A stretch of 64,000 nt of DNA, from NCBI RefSeq assembly GCF_921293095.1, contig NC_060258.1, forward strand, positions 5,518,001 through 5,582,000, written 5' to 3'. The notes beneath the pieces were generated by a model, which saw only the letters and a list, made by a program, of their open reading frames with translations, did no database searches and was not told the origin of the DNA. Below, in pieces: positions 45,496 to 54,869 of this stretch. The stretch comes from Ischnura elegans. Taxonomy: Eukaryota > Arthropoda > Insecta > Odonata > Coenagrionidae. Position 1 is the first letter of the stretch, and each line of letters opens with the position of its first letter. The translations under genes were made by a program, and so were the position numbers.

Positions 45496-46728
45496 AGAAT
45501 GCCTAGAGGACTTAGTGGTGACTCTTTATGACGACACCTACTTTGGTATTGCTTGGGTCCCTCCTTCACGTAAACTGTAAAATCATACGTAAAGACATGG
45601 GAATCAAACTTGAGTAACATTCGTGTGTGCTTAAGTGCACACTATGATATTTGATGAAACTGACACCAATGATCTGCATAGAGCTAAATTAAAGTAATGT
45701 ATACAAAAACGGTCAATTAACTGCTAGCGGTCATCCTAGGTAAATGCTGACGTTTCTCTGCACAGGAATTTTTTCCACACGAAAAATTTCATTTTCAGAT
45801 TTTTTGTTCTGAAATATCAAAAGTCAAAAAATCTCAGCGTTATTGGTCGGAAAATAACAAAAAAGTGCGCGAAATAAAAATGCAATCGGTCAAATGACCA
45901 CCTCCGGTCATTTTAGTGTTAACAGGTATGGCTTTTACCCTCCATATACTTCCACTTGGATACGTTTGATTGCAGGTCCGCCGCTAGAATTCATATTCGC
46001 ACAAAATTCAAATACAACACATTTCTTATCATTTGGTCCAACCGTATCTCTCCAAGTTATACTGGGAAAGACCCAGGTCCCATTGATTAATCCTCTTTTT
46101 AACTCTTACATATTTCGGTCGAAACTGTTTGGAATTCTTCAGTAACTTGTTTTCTGTCGATGCCCACCGCCAATTGACAAGTACTCTATTGGTAATATTT
46201 TTTCGTTTTTTAGTGATCTCGCAAGGAATTTCAGGAGATTGGAAAACTATAAATCTTGTGATTCAGTGATTCCATAATTCCTAACAACCGCAAAAACAAC
46301 GATTATTCCACAAGAGTTTTAAGGTTTAGATTTTCTCGCGTAGAGAACTGCCGGAGATAAAAAGGAAAAACGTGGACCCGAGAAAAAGGAATTCGAACGA
46401 ATTTCAAGAGATTTGTTTCAATTAATCGGCGATGAGGAGGCCAAACTTGAGCTTGTTAATTTGTGAATATGAAATTAGCTTATTTCCATGAGAGAAGATG
46501 GCGGGCTTGTTTGCGAGAAAACTTTTTTAGAGAAGAATTATACTTGGTTGAATAAAATAATTGATGTCCGTTATGTCTTTCGCAAACTTCCAAACACCAC
46601 AGATTTATTTTATTCTGGTACTATAACGGTATTATAGGGTTCCCTGGGCGATTGTTATAAATTTTTTAAACCTCTGACTCCGTTAAAAATAAGGATAGTC
46701 TAAGCAAAGAATTAACCGATGTCCCTAC

Positions 46729-46870
46729 TGTTGTATTTGTGCTGGAAATAAATGAGGCTCGATTGGCTCGACCGGCACGCCGCCTACCCCGGCTTATCAG
46801 CGGCAGGTAGGGTAGCAACTCCTCGAGCTCACAACTTTTCCAGCACAAATACAACAATTTAACAATTATT
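46729..46870. repeat. rearranged extra LTR piece at the left end of the gypsy element
   Basis: Bases 46729 to about 46803 are the reverse complement of the LTR end (51748 downward). At a shared GGCAG the sequence switches to direct LTR text (GCAGGTAGGGTAGCAACTCC to CTCACAAC). It then jumps about 60 bases to TTCCAGCACAAATACAACAA and a little of the internal side (AATT). It resembles a product of template switching during reverse transcription. Confidence 0.85.
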
Positions 46871-47047
46871 TGTGGTGTACCGCTCAATGACTCAAGACAA
46901 CGTGGTTTTCAGTTCAGCGAGTCAGACTGGCTCGGCGGCAGGTAGGGTAGCAACTCCTCGAGCTCACAACTGCCGCTGATAAGCCGGGGTAGGCGGCGTG
47001 CCGGTCGAGCCAATCGAGCCTCATTTATTTCCAGCACAAATACAACA
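46871..47047 (-). repeat. gypsy 3' LTR (in element orientation)
   Basis: The 177-bp LTR starts TGTGGTGTACC and ends AATACAACA on the plus strand; in element sense it runs TGTTGTATT to GGTACACCACA. It is preceded in the element by the polypurine tract. It contains an internal inverted pair around GGCGGCAGG and CTGCCGC. It differs from the other LTR at GAGTCAGACT versus GAGTCCGACT. Confidence 0.93.
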
Positions 47048-47062
47048 ATTCCTCCCTTTCAA
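47048..47062 (-). other. polypurine tract of the gypsy element
   Basis: In element orientation TTGAAAGGGAGGAATT directly precedes the 3' LTR start TGTTG. A purine run in this place primes plus-strand synthesis in LTR retrotransposons. Confidence 0.75.
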
Positions 47063-47256
47063 AAATGGTTACATCATAGAACAAAACTTAATAACAAAAA
47101 AAAATAAATTTGTTTCAATAAACAAAAATTTAACAACTCCTTGGAAACACATATTTGGAAATATAAGGCAATAACAATAGCAGTGTAACAATGCATAAAC
47201 TATAAAAACTAATATAAACACCAACTAAACCCTCAAATATAACCAAATAAACAAGA

Positions 47257-50200
47257 TCATTGCGATTGAAATCTATCAACCGGCTTCCTAATGCGCTGAG
47301 GGTATCTTTTATCAACAGCTGATCCCTCGTTTGGAGATGGAACACTTGCATTTGACTGAGTGTCAGAGTGAGAAGGAACCGGGGATTGCAGCGATGGGGA
47401 TGCGTGAGGCAAACGTGGCGTACTGGGAATGCTAGAGGTGGGTGAGGAGTGAGGGGAAAGGTTGTTTTTGTTTGGGAACCTCTCCGCTACTGCGTCGTTA
47501 TTGACATTGAAATCACCCGTTTTAACATCACCAGAATTGGCATACACTGAGCTGGAATTCATCCCAATGAGCTGATCAATATGTCTGTTACAAACAAAAC
47601 CAGACTTGAACATTACAGAATACATTACACCACTTAATTGTTTTAATACGATCCCTTCAACCCATTTGTCTTTACAGCGATAATCCCTAATTAGAACAGG
47701 TTGATTTTCAAACAAAATCCTTGTTTTCTTAACACCAAAATACTCTTTTTGTTTTTCTTGCTTAAGTTCCACTCTCTTGACCACATTAGGCCTCAATAGA
47801 TCTAGTCTGGATCTTAAAGGTCTACCAAACATTAGTTTAGCAGGGGTTTCATTCGTAGTACTATGAATAGAGTTTCTGTAACTAAACAATATATTACTCA
47901 GGGCAATATTTACATCTGCATTTTCTACAAAAGCGCAACTTAACTTATGCTTAGCATACTTAACAGAACTCTCCGCCTGGCCATTAGATCGAGGGTGGTA
48001 TGGCGGCGAAAATGAGTGCTTCACACCATTTGATACCATAAAATTTCTAAATTCTAATGAAGTGAAAGGTGGGCCATTATCGGAATGTAAGGAAACAGGT
48101 AGTCCAAATCTTGAAAATAGCTCTCTGAGCTTTTCTATGGTTACCTTAGCCGAGGTAGAGCTAACTTCAAATACCTCAAGCCACTTAGTATGAGCATCAA
48201 TCACCACTAAATACATCTTTCCTTTAAAAGGGCCCAAGTAATCCACATGTAACCTCTCCCAAGGAGAAGCGGGATAATGCCACACATGAAGTTCACTCTT
48301 GGGAGGGCTAGAACGTTCTCTAAGGCAAGGCGAGCAATTGTTAGCTAGGTCTTCTATTCGTCTATCAATATTAGGGAACCAAACATAATTTCTAGCCACA
48401 GATTTCATCTTTACAATACCTAGATGACCCGAATGCAATTCGTTCAGAACATAGTCACGCAATTTACTTGGAACAACAATTTTGTACCCCCACATAATAA
48501 TACCATGCTCTACAGTCAGTTCATCTTTCCTTAAGAAATATGGCTGTAACTCACTATTTTCCTCTGAGATAAAGTTAGGCCACCCATTCATTACATAATT
48601 ATACACCTTCTTTAAGATAGGATCACTCTGTGTTTCTTTTCTTACATGTTCAAAATTTAGTGGTACGGAACTCTCAGCTATACAATGCAAATAAGTTCCT
48701 ACCAATTTTGTTTCTTCATTAACAGAGTGTAAGTCAGGTAATGGCATACGTGAAAGAGCGTCAGCATTACCATGTTTTTCAGATTTAACGTACTGAACAT
48801 CAAAATTATACCCTGATAAAAACAAAGCATATCTCTGCAGTCTACTCGCGGCAAAAACAGGTAATCCCCTTTTTGGGCCGAAAATGCTTACTAAGGGTCT
48901 GTGATCGGTACATAAAGTAAACTTCCGTCCGTACAAATATTGGTTGAACTTCTTGACGCCAAAAACAACTGCTAATGCCTCCTTATCTATCTGTGAGTAC
49001 CCACACTCGGCAGGAGATAAGGTTCGCGAATGAAATGCAACTGGCCTTTCGACACCCTCCTGAGTGACTATGCTTAAAACAGCACCAAGTCCGGTGGAGC
49101 TGGCGTCAACTGCCAATTTCACGGGCAGTGTTGGATCATAGTGTGCCAACACAGGTGCTTGCGTCAAGATTTTCTTCACTTCATTGAATGCATAAAGACA
49201 GTCTTTGCCAAATTTGAACGGAACATCTTTACGTAGAAGTTTATACATAGGATTTAAAATGGTTGACATGTTTTTAATAAACTTAGAATAATAATTCACA
49301 AGACCAATAAATGCTCGAACTTCATTGACTGATTTTGGTATGGGTGCATTCACAATCGCAGCTACTTTATCTTGGGATGTGTGCAATCCGTCTTTATCAA
49401 TTTTAAACCCTAAATATTCAACCTTACTTGCAAAAAATTTACATTTTTCTTTTTTCACTGTTAGACCACATTCACTAAGACGTTTACACACAGCCTCCAA
49501 TCGCTCATAATGGGTTTTAGTATCCGGTGCACTAACCAAAATGTCATCTAAAAACACAACAGTACCTTCTAACCCTGCTAAGGTTTGTTCAATGGCCTTT
49601 TGAAATACTCCTGGAGCACTCGAAATACCATAGGGCACTCTGCAATAAGAGAAGAGACCCTTGTGTGTGCTAATAGTACAAAGCTTTTGTGACTCAGAAT
49701 CTAAGGTCAATTGCATAAATGCATTGCTTAAATCAATTTTGCTAAAATGCCGACCTTTATGCATGCTTACAAATAAATCCTCAATGCGAGGTATGGGGTA
49801 TTTATCAACCTCCAAATACTGGTTTAGAGTGACCTTAAAATCCCCACAGATTCTGATGTCACCATTAGCTTTTAACACGGGCACAATTGGCGTACCCCAA
49901 TTGCAGCTACGTACAGGCATTAGCACTTTTTCGTCCACTAGACGTTGCAATTCACTCTCAACCTTTGACTTTAAGGAAAAGGGAATGGGTCTTGGCTTGA
50001 AATATTTCGGCTTAGCACTCTCTTTCAGAATTAATTCTACTGGTTCGCCTTTGTACTGGCCTAATTTATTGGTAAAAACTTCAGGGAACTTTTTTACTAA
50101 ATTGTTAACCATTAAATCAAAGTTATCAAATATTTTACTTGAATCGCTAATTCCGTACAGATCGGATTTATTTTTGAAGGAAATGTCTATGCCCAATATT

Positions 50201-51471
50201 TTAAGCCAATCACGTCCTATTAACGGATGTGATCCCCCTTGGATTACATACATATCAAGAAGTTTATTTACATTCTGATAGCTGACCTTGACTTTAATTT
50301 TACCAATTGGAACAATCGGTTGATTGGTAAAGGAACATAGCTTTAACTCCCTAGGGTAAAGCGTACAAGAACTTAGATTATTCTTGTAAAATGTATCACT
50401 AATAACAGTCTCACTTGCTCCTGTGTCTACTTCGAACGTAGTCATTTCACCCTGAACGACAATATCTACCCTTATTGGGTCAACTTTGACTTTCTCGGTA
50501 TGTTCCTCATACATGACAAACATGTGCTGAATATCTTCGATGTGCAAATCGTCAGCTTGATTTCCCACACAAAAAGCACTTGGCGTATCGGAACATTTTT
50601 CCGAACCCACGAAATTGTGTTTTGGCTTTAACATAGACTCATTAAAAGACTTACATTTTGGTGGTATGGAATGGCCGTAATTATTATTACGCACAGTTGT
50701 CGCACTTGTCAACGCACTCGTCGATCGACAAACCTTGGCAATGTGGTTTTTCTTCCCACACTTATGGCAAGTAACACCATACAATTTACACTGATTCTTT
50801 ACATGCCCAATTTGCCCACAAAAGAAACACTTCACACCACCATCCCTGGACACTGAGTTTGACCTGGTCGATGTAGGGTTGTTGATCCTTTGCGTTGCTC
50901 TCCACGATGCGATGTGCTGTACTCGGCCGCCGTTGTCGACTCCTTGGACAGCCAAGGCTGCTGCGTTCTTCTCTGCTGCCTCCACTGAGCTGGCAATCTT
51001 AACTGCCTGCTCGAAACTCAAGCTGGCCTCTGCAAGTAATCGCTGTTTCGTCGACTCATTCCTGATGCCACTTACTAGGCGATCCCTTAAATAGTCATTT
51101 AAGGAAGACCCGAACTGGCAATATATTGACAGCTTTTTGAGGCTTGCGATGTAATCAGCTACCGTCTCCCCCTCATTTTGATTTCTCTTGCTGAATTTGT
51201 AGCGCTCAGCAATAAATGATGGTGCCGGGTAAAGATGGTCCTCTACCAGCTTTACTAACTCGCCATACGTCTTTGAAGATGGTTTGTTCGGCGTGCACAA
51301 ATCACGAATCAAATTAAATGTTTTAACTCCCACAACGGTTAAGAGAGTACTTACTTTCTTACTCGCATTTATCTCGTTACATTCCACGAACAATTCAAAT
51401 CGTTCGACATACGACGACCACGTGTCTATCGTACTATCAAACTCGCCAACCGAGCCTATTACTCCAGCCAT
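47257..51471 (-). CDS. Ty3/gypsy Gag-Pol polyprotein, 1404 aa, intact
   Basis: A single uninterrupted frame carries, in order: Gag (1-210); two CCHC zinc knuckles (CFFCGQIGHVKNQC and CHKCGKKNHIAKVC, about 215-248); an aspartic protease with DTGA at 349-352; a reverse transcriptase with FSKIDLSNAF (about 576) and the catalytic FLDDIL (about 640); RNase H (VDASSTGLGAVLS); an integrase with the HHCC zinc part and the DDE core (HVDYLGPF, LHSDNGPPFT, then NGQAESSVK); and a C-terminal tail rich in Ser, Pro and Asn. There is no frameshift between gag and pol, as in several insect gypsy lineages lacking env. All key catalytic residues I can check are present. With near-identical LTRs the copy may still be mobile. 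Confidence 0.95.
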   Translation of the reverse strand: MAGVIGSVGEFDSTIDTWSSYVERFELFVECNEINASKKVSTLLTVVGVKTFNLIRDLCTPNKPSSKTYGELVKLVEDHLYPAPSFIAERYKFSKRNQNEGETVADYIASLKKLSIYCQFGSSLNDYLRDRLVSGIRNESTKQRLLAEASLSFEQAVKIASSVEAAEKNAAALAVQGVDNGGRVQHIASWRATQRINNPTSTRSNSVSRDGGVKCFFCGQIGHVKNQCKLYGVTCHKCGKKNHIAKVCRSTSALTSATTVRNNNYGHSIPPKCKSFNESMLKPKHNFVGSEKCSDTPSAFCVGNQADDLHIEDIQHMFVMYEEHTEKVKVDPIRVDIVVQGEMTTFEVDTGASETVISDTFYKNNLSSCTLYPRELKLCSFTNQPIVPIGKIKVKVSYQNVNKLLDMYVIQGGSHPLIGRDWLKILGIDISFKNKSDLYGISDSSKIFDNFDLMVNNLVKKFPEVFTNKLGQYKGEPVELILKESAKPKYFKPRPIPFSLKSKVESELQRLVDEKVLMPVRSCNWGTPIVPVLKANGDIRICGDFKVTLNQYLEVDKYPIPRIEDLFVSMHKGRHFSKIDLSNAFMQLTLDSESQKLCTISTHKGLFSYCRVPYGISSAPGVFQKAIEQTLAGLEGTVVFLDDILVSAPDTKTHYERLEAVCKRLSECGLTVKKEKCKFFASKVEYLGFKIDKDGLHTSQDKVAAIVNAPIPKSVNEVRAFIGLVNYYSKFIKNMSTILNPMYKLLRKDVPFKFGKDCLYAFNEVKKILTQAPVLAHYDPTLPVKLAVDASSTGLGAVLSIVTQEGVERPVAFHSRTLSPAECGYSQIDKEALAVVFGVKKFNQYLYGRKFTLCTDHRPLVSIFGPKRGLPVFAASRLQRYALFLSGYNFDVQYVKSEKHGNADALSRMPLPDLHSVNEETKLVGTYLHCIAESSVPLNFEHVRKETQSDPILKKVYNYVMNGWPNFISEENSELQPYFLRKDELTVEHGIIMWGYKIVVPSKLRDYVLNELHSGHLGIVKMKSVARNYVWFPNIDRRIEDLANNCSPCLRERSSPPKSELHVWHYPASPWERLHVDYLGPFKGKMYLVVIDAHTKWLEVFEVSSTSAKVTIEKLRELFSRFGLPVSLHSDNGPPFTSLEFRNFMVSNGVKHSFSPPYHPRSNGQAESSVKYAKHKLSCAFVENADVNIALSNILFSYRNSIHSTTNETPAKLMFGRPLRSRLDLLRPNVVKRVELKQEKQKEYFGVKKTRILFENQPVLIRDYRCKDKWVEGIVLKQLSGVMYSVMFKSGFVCNRHIDQLIGMNSSSVYANSGDVKTGDFNVNNDAVAERFPNKNNLSPHSSPTSSIPSTPRLPHASPSLQSPVPSHSDTQSNASVPSPNEGSAVDKRYPQRIRKPVDRFQSQ

Positions 51472-51552
51472 TTCAGAATTACTGGATCACACAGAATTAC
51501 TTCCTTTATCCTAGCCGTTATCGATCTGTTACATAACGCTAGTTTCCACATA

Positions 51553-51569
51553 GTTTATCCTCGTCGCCA
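51553..51569 (-). other. primer-binding site of the gypsy element
   Basis: In element orientation the 5' LTR (ending CCACA) is followed after two bases by TGGCGACGAGGATAAAC. TGG directly inside the 5' LTR is the complement of a tRNA CCA end. The TGGCGAC start is common among insect gypsy elements; I do not assign the tRNA. Confidence 0.7.
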
Positions 51570-51571
51570 TT

Positions 51572-51748
51572 TGTGGTGTACCGCTCAATGACTCAAGACA
51601 ACGTGGTTTTCAGTTCAGCGAGTCCGACTGGCTCGGCGGCAGGTAGGGTAGCAACTCCTCGAGCTCACAACTGCCGCTGATAAGCCGGGGTAGGCGGCGT
51701 GCCGGTCGAGCCAATCGAGCCTCATTTATTTCCAGCACAAATACAACA
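51572..51748 (-). repeat. gypsy 5' LTR (in element orientation)
   Basis: This is the 177-bp partner of 46871-47047, with one substitution seen. It is followed on the plus strand by the target duplication CCTAC (51749-51753). The near identity indicates a recent insertion. Confidence 0.93.
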
Positions 51749-51753
51749 CCTAC

Positions 51754-54721
51754 CCGCTCAAAAAATACGACAAACTACATTGCTAAGGGAAAGAAATTAG
51801 CTTGAAAGACATTTCCCTGCAAAGACGTCTTTTGCCATGGAAATGAGGCTAAGTGGGGGCAAGGAATGGTGCAGAAGCGTATCTTGTTAAAGACGCTACA
51901 ATAACTCCCACAATGCATAGTATTGATACATGGTGCAGATGTGATCGAGTCGGCTCTTTTTCCTTTTGAGTAACTGTCGGAGGAGGGAGAGGAATCGTGA
52001 ATTAAATGTGTAATAAAATTGCGCGACCATCCCGCCAGGAAAATATTTCGACTTTACGCGAATGATGATATTTTCCGGAGACTGATCCTGACTTGGGGTC
52101 CTCATATTTTCAATCCACGCATTGAATAATCTCCGGAAGAGCACCCGGACTCAGAGAGCGAATGCGAAGATAAGAGGGAGGGGAGGGATTCAGGAGGATC
52201 TGACATTGAAATTTATTATTTTCAAGAATATAAGACATTAAAATTGTCTAATGAAAATGGAGGAGTAAACATTCCCTCCAACACTTTTCAAAATCTTATT
52301 TAAATTCTTATATATTACGTTCATATAACTATTCAGTCTTATACATTACGTTTTGGTCCAAATAGCAGTGTGCAAGAAGCCAGAAGATAACATCTCATTA
52401 ACGTAAGTCAGTTTACACCCAACAACCTTAATTTTAGCCGTTTTTGGTTATGTAGCAATTTTAATTATCATTAAATTATACATTTTAAAGAAATCCATTT
52501 CATTATTATGTTCAATAATAAATAAAGGTCGTTTATGCTGTCAGCGTTAATATTAGATAGCTTTTGAATTGTAATTTCTCAAAATTTTCTATACTAATAG
52601 CGTTATCGTAAAAATAGGTGTAGAAATGAAGTAAGTATGACAAAAAAACATACGCGGTGCAATTTTCAAAACAATCCGACAAAAATCTGATTTTAGTCCT
52701 ACTTTCTCGCAATCCGGACCACTGTGCGCCGTATTTATTGCAAGGTTGGGATAGGCAAGGGTTAGTTTCCAGAAAAAAGAAACAGGTGTTGAGGAGGTGG
52801 AGTCCATGTTTGTGTTGCTACACAAAGGAAAGATCTATAGTATTTCATTGAGAAAGAATGTGGAAAACGGAGGAGAATGGTTAGAATGCAACCGGTCGCG
52901 TTGAATTCTTTTCAAAAGAATAATTTCTCGCTGTCCAAAAATTCCGAAATAGTTCTAAGAAATAAAGTCTCAGGTTTTAAAACTCACTTTCACAGGTAAT
53001 TAGATTTACATTATAAACCCTTCGAAGAGTTTCATTGTCCGAGATAAGCCATAAAAGTACTGAATCAATCGCAAAATATTTTTTAAACGAAATTGATGAT
53101 ATAATTACAGATAATGTACTTCGAAAAAACATAATATTGCTTGATGTTAGAAGTCATCAAATCCGGGGAAGGGGCTTGAAATTTCACGCATAAAATAACT
53201 TATCTGTTTGTGTATTATTTTCTTTTACATTTGAAGCAGCAAATACTCTTTCATTAACTTTTTACGTTGTTTTAAGGAAGGACCAAAGATTCAGTATTGT
53301 GTTGTAGTTTGGATGCGTGCACCACAATCACCATGCAATTATTTGTACAAATGACAATAAAATGCGTCTTCTTGAAAACAATATATTGCCAGCCATGGTT
53401 TCTCAGGGAAACATTTTTGCTTTCCAACTGCTTTGGAACCCTTTTGAAACACCAAAATCTCTCATGGAAATGCTGTAGAACTCAATTTCCACTCATTTAT
53501 ACCAAACATTGACAATATGAAGACGTTTTTAACTCATTTGTAATCACCTTCTTATCTCCTTTTTGCAAAGAGTATTCGTAAGGCACCGCTTTCTACACGT
53601 TTGGAACTCCTTTTTAACGATTCGACAGGATTTCTAGACGTCATCATTCGTAGTGTAACTGCTGTGTACTGAGAAGATTCATAAGTAACTGCTTTCCATA
53701 TGTTTGCAACTCCATGTGATTTATAGACGTCTTTATTTGTTTTTCAACTGTCCTCTACGCGCAAACACAACATGGGCAGGTTCAGTCTGATTCGTTTGGT
53801 CAAGAAAGCGAAAATTCTTTAATATATGCAATAGAAATGCATAAGCGATTAAAGAAATAGTAATTCAGTTAATAGAAACAAATCTTTAATATTCACTCGA
53901 ATGAGGTTAAATAATAATTATTCTATTTTCCTTGTAGCGTAAATCGTATTTTGGGGCAGTTTTGAATTGCGTCTAGGTTATCTTCACTACGTACGAAGAG
54001 TCTTGGTTGCGTAGATCAAGGTATTCAACAGCAACTTCATTGCAAATTTCGTTAATAATGGTGTTTTTAGGCATTTCCATGTTGAATTTATTATCGTAAA
54101 AACATAAATGCTTTTGAAGAATATTTCGCACCCAAATGTTGAATTTTACGGTATTGTTGCAAATTTTTGTCAATGGTCATCAAAATTTTCGAAAAATTAG
54201 TGTTTTGACCGTCGGTAGTAGACCGGTCGACTTATTGTATTCCCCATCCCCGGACAATGGTTTATGCCCATCTTTTGTTCCATATTTCAGAACTTTATGT
54301 ACGCAAAAAATGAATCCCTCCTTAGAAAATTTGTTTCAATGTCGCGGAATTGAGACAAGTTCAGATACGCGGAAAGGTATTTTTCCGCTTGTTGCATTGG
54401 ATTTTCGGGTTTTTAACATGACGGTTTTCAAGAAAAAAATATCCAAAAATGGAGGTATTTCACTCAGAAATTAACACGCCAACCAAGTAAGACCGGAGTT
54501 AAGCTCTCGATGTGGACTTTCTTGACCACGAAATTAACTTTCCCCCTACTTCCGTATGAGTACGTATTCTGCATTGTACTACTAAAATAGTTAAGCCATT
54601 ACGCATGCAGACGTTCGCGTGACGTCAACCGGATTTAATTTGCAACGTGCATCTTGGGAAGACTACTGGATCTTGTGGCAAACAACTTTTGTTTAAAGTA
54701 AATTGTACCCAAGGAACTGCG
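51754..54721. other. intergenic stretch without a supported gene
   Basis: The sequence is AT-rich with a GC-richer patch at 51760-52210. A minus frame at 54173-53973 looks protein-like but has no start codon, splice context or domain. No RNA gene or clear repeat is seen. The last part (about 54590-54721) is the 5' flank of the THAP exon. Confidence 0.35.
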
Positions 54722-54869
54722 ATGTCTTTTTGCTCGGTTTCTGGCTGCAGCAATAGCTATCGCAAATGCAAAGGGAGTGTGAAGTTTTTTCGTTTTCCCA
54801 AAGATTTTGAGAGAAGGAGAATTTGGATCCACGCCTGCCGGAGACAGGTCTTAGTGAACGCAGAAACAG
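54722..54869 (+). CDS. THAP-domain protein, first coding exon (partial)
   Basis: The start codon at 54722 opens MSFCSVSGCSNSYRKC, followed by VKFFRFPKDFERRRIWIHAC. This is the N-terminal half of a THAP zinc-binding, DNA-binding domain: the C-x4-C pair right after Met, the FxFP motif, the conserved Trp, and AC near the end of the helix. The exon ends at ACAG, followed by GTAAAT (phase 1), as is usual for THAP first exons. The downstream exon, expected to carry the CxxH pair and AVPTIF-type motif, is not visible nearby and may lie beyond the window or after a long intron. THAP proteins are host regulators or derive from P-element transposases; which applies here is open. Confidence 0.78.

Larger units (their letters stand above)
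42893..45918. mobile_element. second piggyBac-like non-autonomous element, 3.0 kb, TTAA-flanked
   Basis: TTAA at 42889-42892 and 45919-45922 brackets inverted ends TACTAGAATGACCGG (left) and CACTAAAATGACCGG (right, read inward). A second inverted block, TAGAATGACCGCCATCGGTC and TAGGATGACCGCTAGCAGTT, lies about 30 bases inside the left end (42926) and about 180 inside the right end (45738). TTAA duplication and size resemble the element in intron 7, but the termini differ, so it is another family. No transposase frame is visible. It has been split by a nested element (44049-45495). Confidence 0.72.
46729..51748 (-). mobile_element. young Ty3/gypsy LTR retrotransposon with an aberrant left end
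   Basis: The element has two 177-bp LTRs (46871-47047 and 51572-51748) with one difference that I can see, a primer-binding site, a polypurine tract and an intact gag-pol frame on the minus strand. The expected left boundary would be 46871, but the 5-bp target duplication CCTAC (46724-46728 and 51749-51753) brackets an extra 142 bases. These begin with the inverted LTR terminus TGTTGTATTTGTGCTGG. Both ends of the insertion are therefore the same (U3) LTR terminus. The internal region is otherwise complete. Confidence 0.92.

Noticed and set aside
49325-51514. Plus-strand frames of 61-205 codons across the gypsy element
   Set aside because: They lie opposite the intact gag-pol frame and show no domain; shadows of codon bias.
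46871-51748. An env-like gene making the gypsy element an errantivirus
   Set aside because: Between the stop of gag-pol (47257) and the 3' LTR (47047) there are only about 200 bases, too short for env, and no other long frame is present in the element.
53973-54173. 67-codon minus-strand frame with protein-like composition
   Set aside because: There is no ATG start, no clear acceptor upstream, no domain and no neighbours in phase. I could not support it as an exon.
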